Notes under the pieces: generated by a model
Told to the model about the DNA's origin: nothing
Seen by the model: the letters and a program-made list of their open reading frames with translations, nothing else
The model's database searches: none
Origin: Achromobacter deleyi
GTDB lineage: Bacteria; Pseudomonadota; Gammaproteobacteria; Burkholderiales; Burkholderiaceae_B
Assembly (NCBI RefSeq): GCF_902859705.1
Contig: NZ_CADIJO010000032.1
Span: forward strand, 1 to 59,357
Direction: 5' to 3'
DNA: 59,357 nt
Shown here: positions 1 to 8,600 of the stretch, one piece after another
Numbering within the stretch: position 1 is the stretch's first letter
Layout of the letters: the number at the start of each line of letters is the position of its first letter
Program-made: the position numbers and the translations under genes

Positions 1-91
1 TACCACTCCTTCCCATCCCGAACAGGACAGTGAAACGCCTTTGCGCCGATGATAGTGGACGGACGTCTGTGAAAGTAGGTCATCGTCAGGC
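1..91 (+). rRNA. rrf: 5S ribosomal RNA, 3' part
   Basis: The first 91 bases match the body and 3' end of a betaproteobacterial 5S rRNA: the CCATCCCGAACAGG loop region, then the GAAAGTAGGTCATCGTCAGGC 3' end read in part. About the first 20-25 bases lie upstream of the window. It is the last gene of an rRNA operon whose 16S and 23S genes would lie to the left, and it is followed directly by a strong terminator. Confidence 0.93.
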
Positions 92-101
92 TTTTATTCC
101 G

Positions 102-135
102 CAAAACCCCACAGGCTCTCGCCTGTGGGGTTTTG
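102..135 (+). terminator. Rho-independent terminator of the rRNA operon
   Basis: A perfect 15-bp stem (CAAAACCCCACAGGC pairing with its complement) closes on a TCTC loop, and the right arm ends in TTTTG. It lies about 10 bases after the 5S rRNA and should end the rRNA transcript. Confidence 0.9.
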
Positions 136-202
136 TCTTTGTGGCGACGAAAACTTGGCAAGAGAAATTCTGAGTCGCGGTGCCACAAACACAACAATAC
201 AA

Positions 203-239
203 AAAAGCCCCAGGGCGGCTGCGCCGCCCTGGGGCTTTT
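203..239 (-). terminator. Terminator downstream of dctD (bidirectional)
   Basis: A perfect 17-bp stem (AAAAGCCCCAGGGCGGC and its complement) closes on a 3-base loop. On the minus strand it ends in a run of six T, 27 bases after the dctD stop, so it should end dctBD transcription. It can also back up the rRNA terminator on the plus strand. Confidence 0.88.
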
Positions 240-265
240 GCATGGGCATCGAGCATGGAATACGC

Positions 266-1771
266 TCAGGCCAGCGGCGTACCGGTGTAGTCTTGCCGGT
301 CGATGCCGTGACGTTGGAGCTTGTCGTAGAACGTCTTGCGGGGAATGCCCAGTGTTTCCAGCGTGGCGCGTACATCGCCTTGATGGGCCGTGAGCGCTTC
401 GCGGATGAGTTGGGCTTCGATGCGTTCCATCTTTTCGGGTAGTGTGCCAGGCGCCGTGTCCTGGACGGGGGCCGTGCTGGTGGGGGCATTGAGCACACCC
501 AGGACGAAGCGTTCGGCAAAGTGGGCCAGTTCACGGACATTGCCAGGCCAGTCGTGGGTCAACAGATGATGCTTGATGTCGGCTGGCATGTCGGGGATAT
601 CGCGCTGGAAGCGGCGTGATGCATGGCCCAGATAGTGTGCGAACAGAAGCGGAATGTCTTCGCGACGTTCGCGCAGCGGCGGAATGCGGATGGTGACGAC
701 GTTCAAGCGGTAGAACAGGTCTTCGCGGAATTTGGCGCGGATGGCGGGGCTGCCGAGATCTTCCTTGGTGGCGGCAACGACGCGCAGATCCAGATTGCGG
801 ACATCGTTGCTGCCTAGCGGCGTGATCTGGCGAGATTCCAGCACGCGCAGCAGCTTGACCTGCACGGCTAGCGGCATGCTTTCGATTTCGTCCAGGAACA
901 ACGTGCCGCCGCTGGCATGCTCGATGCGGCCGATTCGTCGTTTTTGGGCGCCGGTGAACGCGCCGGCCTCGTGGCCGAACAATTCGCTTTCGATCACGCT
1001 TTCGGGCAAGGCGCCGCAATTGATTGCCACCAGCGCATGGTGGCGCCGGCGGCTCAAGCGGTGCAGTGCGGTGGCAACGACTTCCTTGCCGGTGCCCGTT
1101 TCGCCTTCTACCAGCACGTCCACGTCGGCATCGGCGATGTGGCGCAGCGTCTGTTTGATGCGTTGCATGGCGGGGGTGGTGCCGATGAACGGCACTTCGT
1201 CGGCTTCCACGGCAAAGGCGGCTTCACGCAGGCGTCGGTTTTCCAGCACCAGGTGGCGCTTTTCGGCGGCATGCGTGATGGCCGTGACCAGACGATCGGG
1301 CGGGTAAGGCTTGGCCAGGAAATCGTAGGCGCCGTCGCGCATGCATTGCACGGCGGTGGCGATGTCGCCGTGACCCGTGATGAGGATGACGGGAATTTCC
1401 GGATCGATAGCACGCAAGCGTTGGAACAACTGCAGGCCGTCGATGTCCGGCATGCGGATGTCGGTAACGACCACGCCGTCGAAGTCGCGGTTCAGCGTCG
1501 GCAAGGCGCTGCGTGCGCTGGCGTGGGGCTCGACTGCAATGCCGTGCAGCTTCAGCGTCTGGACATTGGCGCGCCGCAAATCTTCGTCGTCGTCGATGAA
1601 CGCGACGCGGGGCGCCGGCGGCTTGCTCAGGTTGTCGGTGGATGCGGGACCGAACGACGGGCCGCCGGGCGGCATGCTTGTGGCACGTGTTGTCGCAGAG
1701 GGAGCGTCCGTCGGCAACACGCCGTTGGCGGCCGTCGGCTGGGAAGAAGAGGAATCAGGGGCGCGGGTCAT
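266..1771 (-). CDS. dctD: DctD-type sigma-54-dependent response regulator
   Basis: Predicted 501-aa NtrC-family activator of C4-dicarboxylate transport. An N-terminal receiver domain (about 55-170) carries the acidic cluster FIDDDED and phospho-acceptor Asp104 in TDIRMPD. The central AAA+ domain has Walker A GETGTGKE, the sigma-54 contact loop GAFTGA and the Walker B stretch GGTLFLDEIE. A Fis-type helix-turn-helix ends the protein (RATLETLGIPRKTFYDKL). The ATG at 1771 gives a roughly 50-residue Ser/Thr/Pro-rich leader before the receiver; an inner ATG at residue 33 is possible. It overlaps the end of dctB by 17 bases, so the two are probably translationally coupled. The target is likely the dctA promoter at 3863. 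Confidence 0.9.
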   Translation of the reverse strand: MTRAPDSSSSQPTAANGVLPTDAPSATTRATSMPPGGPSFGPASTDNLSKPPAPRVAFIDDDEDLRRANVQTLKLHGIAVEPHASARSALPTLNRDFDGVVVTDIRMPDIDGLQLFQRLRAIDPEIPVILITGHGDIATAVQCMRDGAYDFLAKPYPPDRLVTAITHAAEKRHLVLENRRLREAAFAVEADEVPFIGTTPAMQRIKQTLRHIADADVDVLVEGETGTGKEVVATALHRLSRRRHHALVAINCGALPESVIESELFGHEAGAFTGAQKRRIGRIEHASGGTLFLDEIESMPLAVQVKLLRVLESRQITPLGSNDVRNLDLRVVAATKEDLGSPAIRAKFREDLFYRLNVVTIRIPPLRERREDIPLLFAHYLGHASRRFQRDIPDMPADIKHHLLTHDWPGNVRELAHFAERFVLGVLNAPTSTAPVQDTAPGTLPEKMERIEAQLIREALTAHQGDVRATLETLGIPRKTFYDKLQRHGIDRQDYTGTPLA

Positions 1772-3725
1772 GGATCGTGGGCGGCGACTTGCGCAGCGTG
1801 AGCGTGAACATTGCACCGCGGCCGGGACCGTGGGGTGCGGGGAAAATGGCGTCTCCGAGGTGGGCGGCTCGCAGGTCGCCGCCGAATTCGGCGATGATGT
1901 CCCGCGAAATGACCAGGCCCAGCCCCAGGCCTTCGGCTTTGGTCGTATGAAAAGGGGTGAACAGGCGCGCACTGGCTTCGGGCGACAGGCCTGGGCCGTT
2001 GTCATTGACGAACAACTGCACCGAGGCGCCCATGTCCTGCATGGCGATGATGATGCGGCCGTCGGCCTGGCCTTCCAGCGCGTCCATGCCGTTCTGCAGC
2101 AGGTTCACCAGCACTTGTTCGAGACGGATACGGTTGGCCTGTACCCGGTAATCGGGTTCGGCGGGCGGGCGTTGCAGCACGACGCCCTGGCGCCGGGCGC
2201 GGGGGCCGACCAGCAGCAGCGCGCCGTCCAGCGCTTCTTTGAGGCTGGTCGGGCCGACCGAGGCGCCTGCCTTGCGTGAAAACGCGCGCAGCTCGCCAGT
2301 GATGTGGCCAATGCGCTCGGTAAGCGAGGCGATGGTACCCAGGTTCTCTTGCACCGAGGCGGTATCCTGGCGGCGCAGGAATTCGGCGGCGTTGTCGGCG
2401 TAGGCGCGAATGGCGGCGACGGGTTGGTTGACCTCGTGCGCGACGCCGGCAGCGACCTGGCCCAGCAGGGCCAGCTTGCTGGCCTGCACGAGTTCGTCCT
2501 GCATGGTGTGCAGCCGTGCTTCGGTGCGTTGGCGTTCGTCCATCTGCGTCAGCAGTTGCTGATTCACTTCGCGCAGTTGGGCGGTGCGTTCTTCGACCTG
2601 GGCGGCCAGTTGCTCTCGCACCGCCGCCTGCTGCGCGGTACGTTCGCGGTTGCGGTGGCGACGGTACAGAAAGATGCCGATCACCGCCGACAGCAAAGCC
2701 TGGGCGAGCAGGGCGCCGAGCTGGGCGTTGGCCGTGGCGCGGTTCAGGGCGGATTGCACGGGCGACAGCAGATGCAGGGTCCAACCTGGCGATTCGACAA
2801 TAGGCAGGGTGGTGTGCAGCAGGGGCGCGCCTGCGGGAATCTGAGGCAGGGCTTCATCGGCGCGCACCAATTGGCCGCCATTGACGGTTTTCAGTGGCGG
2901 ACGCAGCGGCAGCGGCTGGAACATCGCATCGCCGAATTGCAGGCTGGTACGCAATGTCTGCGCCATCTCGGGCGCCAAGGGCGACAGCACTCGGAAGCGC
3001 CAGTCGGACAGGCTGCCCAGCAACACCACGCCATGTTCGTCGGTGACGAAGATCGGGGCGTTCGATTGCCGCCAGTCGGCTTCGAGATCGCGGAAATCGA
3101 CCTTCAGCACCACTACGCCCAGCATGGCGCCGTTGGTGTCGTCCACGCGCCGCGACAAGTACAGGCCGGCTTCGTGGCTGATGGTGCCCAGCGCGAAATG
3201 TTCCGCGGAGCCATGCGCCACGGCGCCCTTGAAATAGGGGCGGAATTGGTAATCGACCCCGACGAAGGTGGCGGGCTCGCGCCAGTTGCTGGCGGCGATG
3301 GCGTAGCCGCTTTGATCCAGGACGTAGATGGCGGATGCGCCCACGCCGCGGCTCAGCGTGTCGAGCTTTTCGTCCAGCGATTCGATCTGGGCGGGCGTGG
3401 GGTTCTGCAGCGTGGCACGCAGGTCGACATCGCGGGTCAGCACGAAGGGCAGGGCGCGGAATTTGTCCAGGTTGTTGCGCAAGAGGGCGGCGTTGATCTG
3501 GCCTGCGCCACGGGCTTGCAGCGCGGCTTCCTTCAGGGCGCCGTCACGCGCCCATTCACTGGCGGCGTGCAGGGTGCCGAAGACGATGCCGACCGCAAGC
3601 AGGATCAGGAGCGCCCATGGCCAGGTAATGCCGCGCGGCGTGGCGGCGGCAAGCGCGCTGGCCTGGGATGGGCCACTCGATGATGGGCGAGGGGACGCCT
3701 TGGACGGTGAGGGATCGGAGGGCAT
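1755..3725 (-). CDS. dctB: DctB-type C4-dicarboxylate sensor histidine kinase
   Basis: Predicted 656-aa inner-membrane sensor kinase. One membrane segment near the N-terminus (WPWALLILLAVGIVFGTL) and another near residue 340 flank a large periplasmic double-PAS-like sensor region. A coiled-coil stretch follows, then a dimerisation domain with the phospho-acceptor His (GVAHEVNQP, about residue 430) and an ATPase domain with N-box NLLQNGMDA and G-box DNGPGL. By family it senses dicarboxylates such as succinate and phosphorylates DctD. The start at 3725 is preferred because the alternative ATG at 3749 would place codons across the putative DctD site at 3731-3748. It is divergent from dctA. Confidence 0.88.
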   Translation of the reverse strand: MPSDPSPSKASPRPSSSGPSQASALAAATPRGITWPWALLILLAVGIVFGTLHAASEWARDGALKEAALQARGAGQINAALLRNNLDKFRALPFVLTRDVDLRATLQNPTPAQIESLDEKLDTLSRGVGASAIYVLDQSGYAIAASNWREPATFVGVDYQFRPYFKGAVAHGSAEHFALGTISHEAGLYLSRRVDDTNGAMLGVVVLKVDFRDLEADWRQSNAPIFVTDEHGVVLLGSLSDWRFRVLSPLAPEMAQTLRTSLQFGDAMFQPLPLRPPLKTVNGGQLVRADEALPQIPAGAPLLHTTLPIVESPGWTLHLLSPVQSALNRATANAQLGALLAQALLSAVIGIFLYRRHRNRERTAQQAAVREQLAAQVEERTAQLREVNQQLLTQMDERQRTEARLHTMQDELVQASKLALLGQVAAGVAHEVNQPVAAIRAYADNAAEFLRRQDTASVQENLGTIASLTERIGHITGELRAFSRKAGASVGPTSLKEALDGALLLVGPRARRQGVVLQRPPAEPDYRVQANRIRLEQVLVNLLQNGMDALEGQADGRIIIAMQDMGASVQLFVNDNGPGLSPEASARLFTPFHTTKAEGLGLGLVISRDIIAEFGGDLRAAHLGDAIFPAPHGPGRGAMFTLTLRKSPPTIHDPRP

Positions 3726-3730
3726 GGGGG

Positions 3731-3780
3731 TGTGTGGTTTTCCGCACATTTTATCTGGTTTCTGTGTGGAATTTCGCCAG
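3731..3780. promoter_or_regulatory. Tandem dyads, putative DctD upstream activating sites
   Basis: Two related 18-bp dyads lie between dctB and dctA. The first (3731-3748) is TGTGTGGTTTTCCGCACA, a near-perfect palindrome. The second (3763-3780) is TGTGTGGAATTTCGCCAG, with the same left arm and a degraded right arm. Their centres are 32 bp apart, about three helical turns, and they lie 80-130 bp upstream of the sigma-54 promoter. Tandem strong and weak DctD sites upstream of dctA are known in rhizobia; assignment here is inference from position and symmetry. Confidence 0.7.
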
Positions 3781-3862
3781 CCATAGCGTGCACTGATCCC
3801 GAGATGGAAAAGAAAACAAGCAAAATCAAGGGCTTGGGGACAGATTCAGGATTGGCGCCACC

Positions 3863-3878
3863 TGGCACGGCATTTGCA
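3863..3878 (+). promoter_or_regulatory. Sigma-54 promoter of dctA
   Basis: TGGCACGGCATTTGCA matches the sigma-54 consensus TGGCACG-N4-TTGCA exactly at both the -24 and -12 elements. It lies about 140 bases before dctA, downstream of two DctD-like dyads, and faces dctA. Transcription should start near 3890 and depend on phosphorylated DctD. Confidence 0.9.
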
Positions 3879-4020
3879 TATACCTCGGTAAGCCTGGCGG
3901 CATTGCGCACCCGGGTGAAATGGCCTGCGGAGATACGCAAGGCTTTAAAAGAGATAACGCCCCGGCGGCCGTTGCGTAGCATCGCAAGGCGCCTGGGGCC
4001 CCTGGTGGGGACAAATCCCA

Positions 4021-5358
4021 ATGATCGAAGTAGATCAAGTCGCGCCTGCGCGCAAGCTCAAGTTCTATCAAATCCTGTACGTGCAGGTGCTCTTTGCGAT
4101 CGCGATCGGCATCTTGCTGGGTTACTTCAAGCCGGAACTCGGCGAGTCGATGCAGCCGCTGGGCGACGGGTTCATCAAGCTGGTCAAGATGATCATCGCG
4201 CCGGTGATCTTCCTGACGGTCGCCACCGGCATCGCCGCGATGAGCGACCTGAAGAAGGTCGGCCGCGTGGCGGGCAAGGCCATGCTGTACTTCCTGGTGT
4301 TCTCGACCCTGGCCCTGATCGTGGGCATGGTGGTGAGCCACATCGTGCAGCCGGGCGCCGGCATGCACATCAATCCGGCCACACTGGACCAGAAGGCGGT
4401 GTCGGGCTATGTCGCCAAGGCGCATGATTCGACGATCACCGGCTTTCTGCTGAACGTGATTCCCACCACGATCTTCAGCCCCTTCGTTGGCGGCGACATC
4501 CTGCAGGTGCTGTTCGTGGCCGTGCTGTTCGGCATCGCGCTGGCGCAGGTGGGCGAACGCGGCAAGCCGGTGCTGGATTTCCTGACGGCGCTGGCGCAGC
4601 CGATCTTCAAGCTGGTGGCCATCCTGATGAAGGCGGCCCCCATCGGCGCTTTCGGCGCCATGGCGTTCACCATCGGCAAGTACGGCATCAAGTCCATCAT
4701 CAACCTGGCGATGCTGGTGGGCACGTTCTACGCGACGGCCGTGCTGTTCGTGGTCGTCATCCTGGGCATGGTGGCTCGCTACAACGGCTTTTCCATTCTG
4801 AAGCTGGTGCGCTACATCCGTGAAGAACTGCTGCTGGTGCTGGGCACGAGCTCGTCGGAAGCGGCCCTGCCGACCCTGATGCAGAAGATGGAACGCGCCG
4901 GGTGTTCGAAGTCGGTGGTCGGCCTGGTCGTGCCCACCGGTTACTCGTTCAACCTGGACGGCACCAACATCTACATGACGATGGCGGCGCTTTTCATTGC
5001 CCAGGCTTGCGACATTCCGCTGTCGCTGGGTGACCAGATCCTGCTGCTGCTGGTGGCGATGCTGAGCTCGAAGGGCGCGGCGGGCGTGACCGGCGCGGGC
5101 TTCATCACGCTGGCCGCGACGCTGTCTGTGGTGCCGACGGTGCCGGTGGCCGGCATGGCCCTGATCCTGGGCGTGGACCGCTTCATGTCCGAATGCCGCG
5201 CGCTGACCAACCTGGTCGGCAACGCCACGGCCGCCGTTGTGGTCGCGCGCTGGGAAGGCGAGCTGGACAAGGACAAGCTGCATGCCGCGCTGGAAGGCGA
5301 GGCCCCCGCCGCGACGGACCCGCAAGCGATTGCGCGCGTGTCGACCTCGCAAGGTTGA
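4021..5358 (+). CDS. dctA: C4-dicarboxylate/H+ symporter DctA
   Basis: Predicted 445-aa inner-membrane carrier of the DAACS family, importing succinate, fumarate and malate with cations. Hallmarks are KMIIAPVIFLTVATGIAAM early on, the serine-rich reentrant stretch LGTSSSEAALPTLMQKME, the motif PTGYSFNLDGT, and a late VGNATAAVVVARWEGE. Eight hydrophobic segments plus hairpins fit the fold, and length is normal for DctA. It is monocistronic, with a sigma-54 promoter upstream and a terminator downstream, and is paired with the divergent dctBD sensor system. Confidence 0.95.
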   Translation: MIEVDQVAPARKLKFYQILYVQVLFAIAIGILLGYFKPELGESMQPLGDGFIKLVKMIIAPVIFLTVATGIAAMSDLKKVGRVAGKAMLYFLVFSTLALIVGMVVSHIVQPGAGMHINPATLDQKAVSGYVAKAHDSTITGFLLNVIPTTIFSPFVGGDILQVLFVAVLFGIALAQVGERGKPVLDFLTALAQPIFKLVAILMKAAPIGAFGAMAFTIGKYGIKSIINLAMLVGTFYATAVLFVVVILGMVARYNGFSILKLVRYIREELLLVLGTSSSEAALPTLMQKMERAGCSKSVVGLVVPTGYSFNLDGTNIYMTMAALFIAQACDIPLSLGDQILLLLVAMLSSKGAAGVTGAGFITLAATLSVVPTVPVAGMALILGVDRFMSECRALTNLVGNATAAVVVARWEGELDKDKLHAALEGEAPAATDPQAIARVSTSQG

Positions 5359-5408
5359 ACGCCGCGACCAGTTGCCCCTGGCGTTCAATGAGAACGGCGG
5401 GGCAGCAA

Positions 5409-5446
5409 AGAAAAAGCCCCCGAGCCAACCGGCCGGGGGCTTTTTT
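5409..5446 (+). terminator. Terminator after dctA, shared with maf
   Basis: The stem GCCCCC/GGGGGC, extended by GGCC pairing and flanked by AAAAA on the left and TTTTTT on the right, lies between convergent dctA and maf. The A and T runs on both sides allow it to act in both directions. Confidence 0.85.
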
Positions 5447-5460
5447 CATGCCGATCCGCG

Positions 5461-6081
5461 TCAGGGAATCTGAATTCCGGCGCTGCGCAGCAGATTGGCG
5501 GTTTCGAACAGCGGCAGGCCCATGACGCCCGTGTAGCTGCCGTCGATACGCGAGATGAAGGTGCCGGCCAGGCCCTGGATGCCGTAGGCGCCCGCCTTGC
5601 CGAAGGGTTCGCCGCTGTCGCAATAGCGGTCGATTTCGTCCGGCGTCAGCGCGCGCATCCAGACGTGGGTAATGGACACGGCCTCCAGCAGTCGATCGCC
5701 CGTCCAGAGCGCGACGGCGGTATGTACCTGGTGCGGGTTGCCGGACAAGGCGCCGAGGATGCGGACGGCATCGCCCCGGTCAGCCGGCTTGCCCAGCACC
5801 TGGCCGTCGAGGATCACGGTGGTATCGGCGGCCAATAGCGGCAGGACGGGCAGCGCCTGGGCGCCCAGCCAGTCGCGGCCGCGCAGGGCCTTGTCGCGGG
5901 CCGTGCGCTGGACGTAGTCGGCGGCGCTTTCGCCGTCATGCTGGGGTTCGTCTTCGCCGGGCGGCGCAGGCACGCGCAAGACCTCGTGGGCCAGGCCGAT
6001 CTGCGTCAGCAGTTCGCGTCGCCGCGGACTGGCGGAAGCCAGATAAAGGCGCGCGGGCAGGGCGGGAGCGGATTCAGTCAT
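5461..6081 (-). CDS. maf: Maf-family nucleotide pyrophosphatase (YhdE type)
   Basis: Predicted 206-aa cytoplasmic house-cleaning enzyme that hydrolyses nucleoside triphosphates to monophosphates. The N-terminal SASPRRRELL signature, the ADTTVILDG core with the following GKP, and GIQGLAG followed by GSYTGVMGLPL are all present. The GIQGLAG form resembles E. coli YhdE (dTTP/UTP pyrophosphatase) more than YceF (m7GTP pyrophosphatase), so YhdE-like specificity is inferred. The ATG at 6081 places the SASPRR motif at the usual position. It is the last gene of the purD-hemF-nadD-rsfS-rlmH run. Confidence 0.9.
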   Translation of the reverse strand: MTESAPALPARLYLASASPRRRELLTQIGLAHEVLRVPAPPGEDEPQHDGESAADYVQRTARDKALRGRDWLGAQALPVLPLLAADTTVILDGQVLGKPADRGDAVRILGALSGNPHQVHTAVALWTGDRLLEAVSITHVWMRALTPDEIDRYCDSGEPFGKAGAYGIQGLAGTFISRIDGSYTGVMGLPLFETANLLRSAGIQIP

Positions 6082-6134
6082 ACGGGGCGGCTGGGTAGGC
6101 CCGCCACGCGCCTGGCTGGGGCGCCAGGCGCGGA

Positions 6135-6605
6135 TCAGGCGCGGTGATAAGGGTGGTTGGTCATGATGGCCCAGGCGCGGTAGAGCTGCTCGGCCAGCAC
6201 CACGCGCACCATGGGATGCGGCAAGGTCAGGGAAGACAGGCGCAACTGGCCGCTGCACGAGGCCTTGAGGTCGGCGTCCAGGCCATCGGGGCCACCGACC
6301 AGAAAGGCCACGTCCTGGCCGCCCGCTCGCCATTGTTCGAGCTTTTGCGACAGGGCCATGGTGGTCAGGTCGCGCCCGCGTTCGTCCAGTGCCAGGCGCA
6401 GGGCGCCGGCAGGCAGCGCGGCGTCGATGCGCTTGGCTTCGGCGGCCATCATCTGGGCGGGTGTCTTGCCGGTGGTGCGCGGTTCAGGCTTGATTTCGCG
6501 CAGTTCCAGCGCGCAATCGGGCGGCAGGCGCTTGGCGTAGTCGTCCCAGGCGGTCTGCACCCAGTCCGGCATGCGTGTGCCAACCGCGGCGACGATCAGT
6601 TTCAC
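6135..6605 (-). CDS. rlmH: 23S rRNA pseudouridine-1915 N3-methyltransferase RlmH
   Basis: Predicted 156-aa SPOUT-fold methyltransferase that modifies pseudouridine 1915 in 23S rRNA helix 69, using S-adenosylmethionine. It begins with MKLIVAAVGTRMPDW and contains the family glycine loop FLVGGPDGL and the C-terminal motif SLSSLTLPHPMVRVVLAEQL in part, ending in YHR(A). The start is GTG at 6605, 8 bases after the rsfS stop; this gives the exact family length. The rsfS-rlmH pairing is widespread in bacteria. Confidence 0.95.
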   Translation of the reverse strand: MKLIVAAVGTRMPDWVQTAWDDYAKRLPPDCALELREIKPEPRTTGKTPAQMMAAEAKRIDAALPAGALRLALDERGRDLTTMALSQKLEQWRAGGQDVAFLVGGPDGLDADLKASCSGQLRLSSLTLPHPMVRVVLAEQLYRAWAIMTNHPYHRA

Positions 6606-6613
6606 GCCGCGCC

Positions 6614-7018
6614 TTACTGGTCGGCGTCGTCGTAGGCGCCGTCGCTGACGATCGGCGCCGCCCGGGTGGATTCGGGCAGCAGTTTGACGCGTACCGGCTT
6701 GCCGCCCCAGATTTCTTCCAGGTTGTAGTACTGGCGGATGACGGGCTGCATGATGTGGACCACGAGGTCGCCCAGGTCGACGACGACCCATTCGCCGGTG
6801 TCCTCGCCTTCGATCGTGATGCCGGACAGGTCGAGTGCGCGGCCGCGATCCGCTACGCTGGAGGCCAGCGCACGGGTCTGGCGATTGGAGGTAGCGCTTG
6901 CAATCACGACGCGATCGAACAGGCTCGTCAGATGCGTGGTGTTGAAGACCTTGATGTCTTGCGCCTTGACGTCTTCGAGGGCGTCGATGACGGCGCGTTG
7001 GAGTTTCTGTATATCCAT
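6614..7018 (-). CDS. rsfS: Ribosome silencing factor RsfS
   Basis: Predicted 134-aa RsfS/Iojap protein that binds ribosomal protein L14 (uL14) and blocks subunit joining in starvation. Typical features are the LEDVKAQDI stretch, the VVIASATSNRQ motif, the EWVVVDLGDLVVHIM segment and YNLEEIWG. The ATG at 7018 gives the usual start; the roughly 30-residue tail after the domain is low-complexity and variable. It lies between nadD and rlmH on the same strand, the common bacterial order. Confidence 0.94.
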   Translation of the reverse strand: MDIQKLQRAVIDALEDVKAQDIKVFNTTHLTSLFDRVVIASATSNRQTRALASSVADRGRALDLSGITIEGEDTGEWVVVDLGDLVVHIMQPVIRQYYNLEEIWGGKPVRVKLLPESTRAAPIVSDGAYDDADQ

Positions 7019-7091
7019 AGCTGCAAATATAACCCGCGCACGGACAGCAGGTGCCGGTTCCGTGGCGCTGTGCGCCCAGGCGGGTGTGGGT

Positions 7092-7679
7092 TTATCGGTA
7101 AAGATGGTGCGCCGCAATATACGCGGCGACGGGGCCGGCCAGCAGGCCATCGGTGGATTCGCCCTGCGCCAGGCGCTGGCGGATCTGCGAGGCCGATACC
7201 GGCATCGGGGCAAAAGGCAGTTCTTCGAGCGAGTGGCCCAGGCTGTCGAGCCAGGCGGCCAGGTCGGCGGGCGGCGCCAGCGGCGTGCCGGGGCGCGTGG
7301 CCACGGCCAGGTCCACCAGGCGGGAGATTTCCTGCCAGTCGCGCCAGGTGCAGAAGTTGGCCAGTTGGTCGGCGCCCAGCAGCCAGACATAGCGGGCATC
7401 GTTCGGCAGCGCCCGCAGGGTGTCGATGGTGTAGGTGGCGCCGCCGCGTTCGAGTTCGATGGGGTTGACCACCAGCCCGTCGTGTCCGGCGATGGCCAAT
7501 TCGAGCATGTCGCGGCGTTGCGATTCGGTGGCGTGCAGGGCAGCCCGTTGCCACGGATTGGCCGCGGGGATGAGCTGTACCTGGGCCAGGCCCAGCGCGC
7601 GCAAGGCGTTTTCGGCCAATGCGATGTGCGCGACGTGGACGGGGTCGAAGCTGCCGCCCAGAAGTCCGATGCGCTTCAC
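7092..7679 (-). CDS. nadD: Nicotinate-nucleotide adenylyltransferase NadD
   Basis: Predicted 195-aa enzyme that makes deamido-NAD from nicotinate mononucleotide and ATP. The nucleotidyltransferase signature GGSFDPVHVAH is at residues 8-18, and the C-terminal ISxxxIRxR-type site is present as VSASQIRQRL. The start is GTG at 7679, which overlaps the hemF stop as GTGA, giving tight translational coupling. The ATG further upstream in the same frame would add 26 residues inside hemF and is not supported. Confidence 0.93.
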   Translation of the reverse strand: MKRIGLLGGSFDPVHVAHIALAENALRALGLAQVQLIPAANPWQRAALHATESQRRDMLELAIAGHDGLVVNPIELERGGATYTIDTLRALPNDARYVWLLGADQLANFCTWRDWQEISRLVDLAVATRPGTPLAPPADLAAWLDSLGHSLEELPFAPMPVSASQIRQRLAQGESTDGLLAGPVAAYIAAHHLYR

Positions 7680-8587
7680 ACCCAGTCCCGCGGGGTCAGG
7701 TAGGCGGCCAGTTCGGATTCCGGGGTGCCGGGTTCCGGATGCCAGTCGTAGCGCCATTGCGCCAGGGGCGGCATGGACAGCAGGATCGATTCGGTACGGC
7801 CGCCCGACTGCAGCCCGAACAGGGTGCCGCGGTCGAAGACCAGGTTGAATTCGACATAGCGGCCGCGCCGGTAGGCCTGGAAATCGCGTTCGCGTTCGCC
7901 GTAGGGCGTGTCGCGGCGACGTTCGACGATGGGCAGGTAACTGGCCAGGAAGGCGTCGCCCACCGAGCGGGTCAGGGCGAAGGACGCGTCGAATCCCGGG
8001 GCGTTCAGGTCGTCGAAGAAGATGCCGCCGATGCCGCGGGTTTCGTTGCGGTGCTTCAGGAAGAAGTATTCATCGCACCAGCGCTTGTAGCGCGGGTAGT
8101 AGTCGGCGCCGTGGGCCGCCAGGGCGTCGTGGCAGACCGTATGGAAGTGGCGCGCGTCTTCTTCGAACGGGTAGTAGGGCGTGAGATCGATGCCGCCGCC
8201 AAACCAGAACACGTCGGCTTCGTCGTGGCCGGGGCGGGCCGCGGCCACGAACATGCGCACGTTCATGTGCGTGGTGGGCACGTACGGATTGCGCGGATGC
8301 AGCACCATGGACACGCCCATGGCTTCCCAGCCGCGTCCGGCCAGCTCGGGGCGATGGGCACTGGCCGACGGCGGCAGCTTCGTGCCCTTGACGTGGCTGA
8401 ACAGCACGCCCGCGCGTTCGAACAGCGCGCCGCCTTCGAGCAGCCGCGACAGGCCGCCACCGCCTTCGGCCCGAGTCCATTCGTCGGCGCGGAAGGCGCT
8501 GCCTTCCGCGGCCTCGAGGGCGGCGACGATGCGGGACTGCAGGCCGGTGAGGTAGTCGCGGACCGTGGCGACGGGCAATGCGTTCAT
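7676..8587 (-). CDS. hemF: Oxygen-dependent coproporphyrinogen III oxidase
   Basis: Predicted 303-aa cytoplasmic enzyme that decarboxylates two propionates of coproporphyrinogen III to give protoporphyrinogen IX in haem synthesis, using O2. Strong family segments include MVLHPRNPYVPTTHMN, WFGGGIDLTPYYPFEED, YKRWCDEYFFLKHRNE and GGIFFDDL. The length equals that of other bacterial HemF. It sits between purD and nadD; its stop overlaps the nadD start. Haem need links loosely to the c-type cytochrome encoded at 28289. Confidence 0.96.
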   Translation of the reverse strand: MNALPVATVRDYLTGLQSRIVAALEAAEGSAFRADEWTRAEGGGGLSRLLEGGALFERAGVLFSHVKGTKLPPSASAHRPELAGRGWEAMGVSMVLHPRNPYVPTTHMNVRMFVAAARPGHDEADVFWFGGGIDLTPYYPFEEDARHFHTVCHDALAAHGADYYPRYKRWCDEYFFLKHRNETRGIGGIFFDDLNAPGFDASFALTRSVGDAFLASYLPIVERRRDTPYGERERDFQAYRRGRYVEFNLVFDRGTLFGLQSGGRTESILLSMPPLAQWRYDWHPEPGTPESELAAYLTPRDWV

Positions 8588-8600
8588 CGGCGCTTTCCGG

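Noticed and set aside
138..189. An imperfect long hairpin (TTTGTGGC...GCCACAAA) between the two terminators
   Set aside because: The stem is broken by a 5-base insertion and has a long loop; between two strong terminators it needs no separate role.
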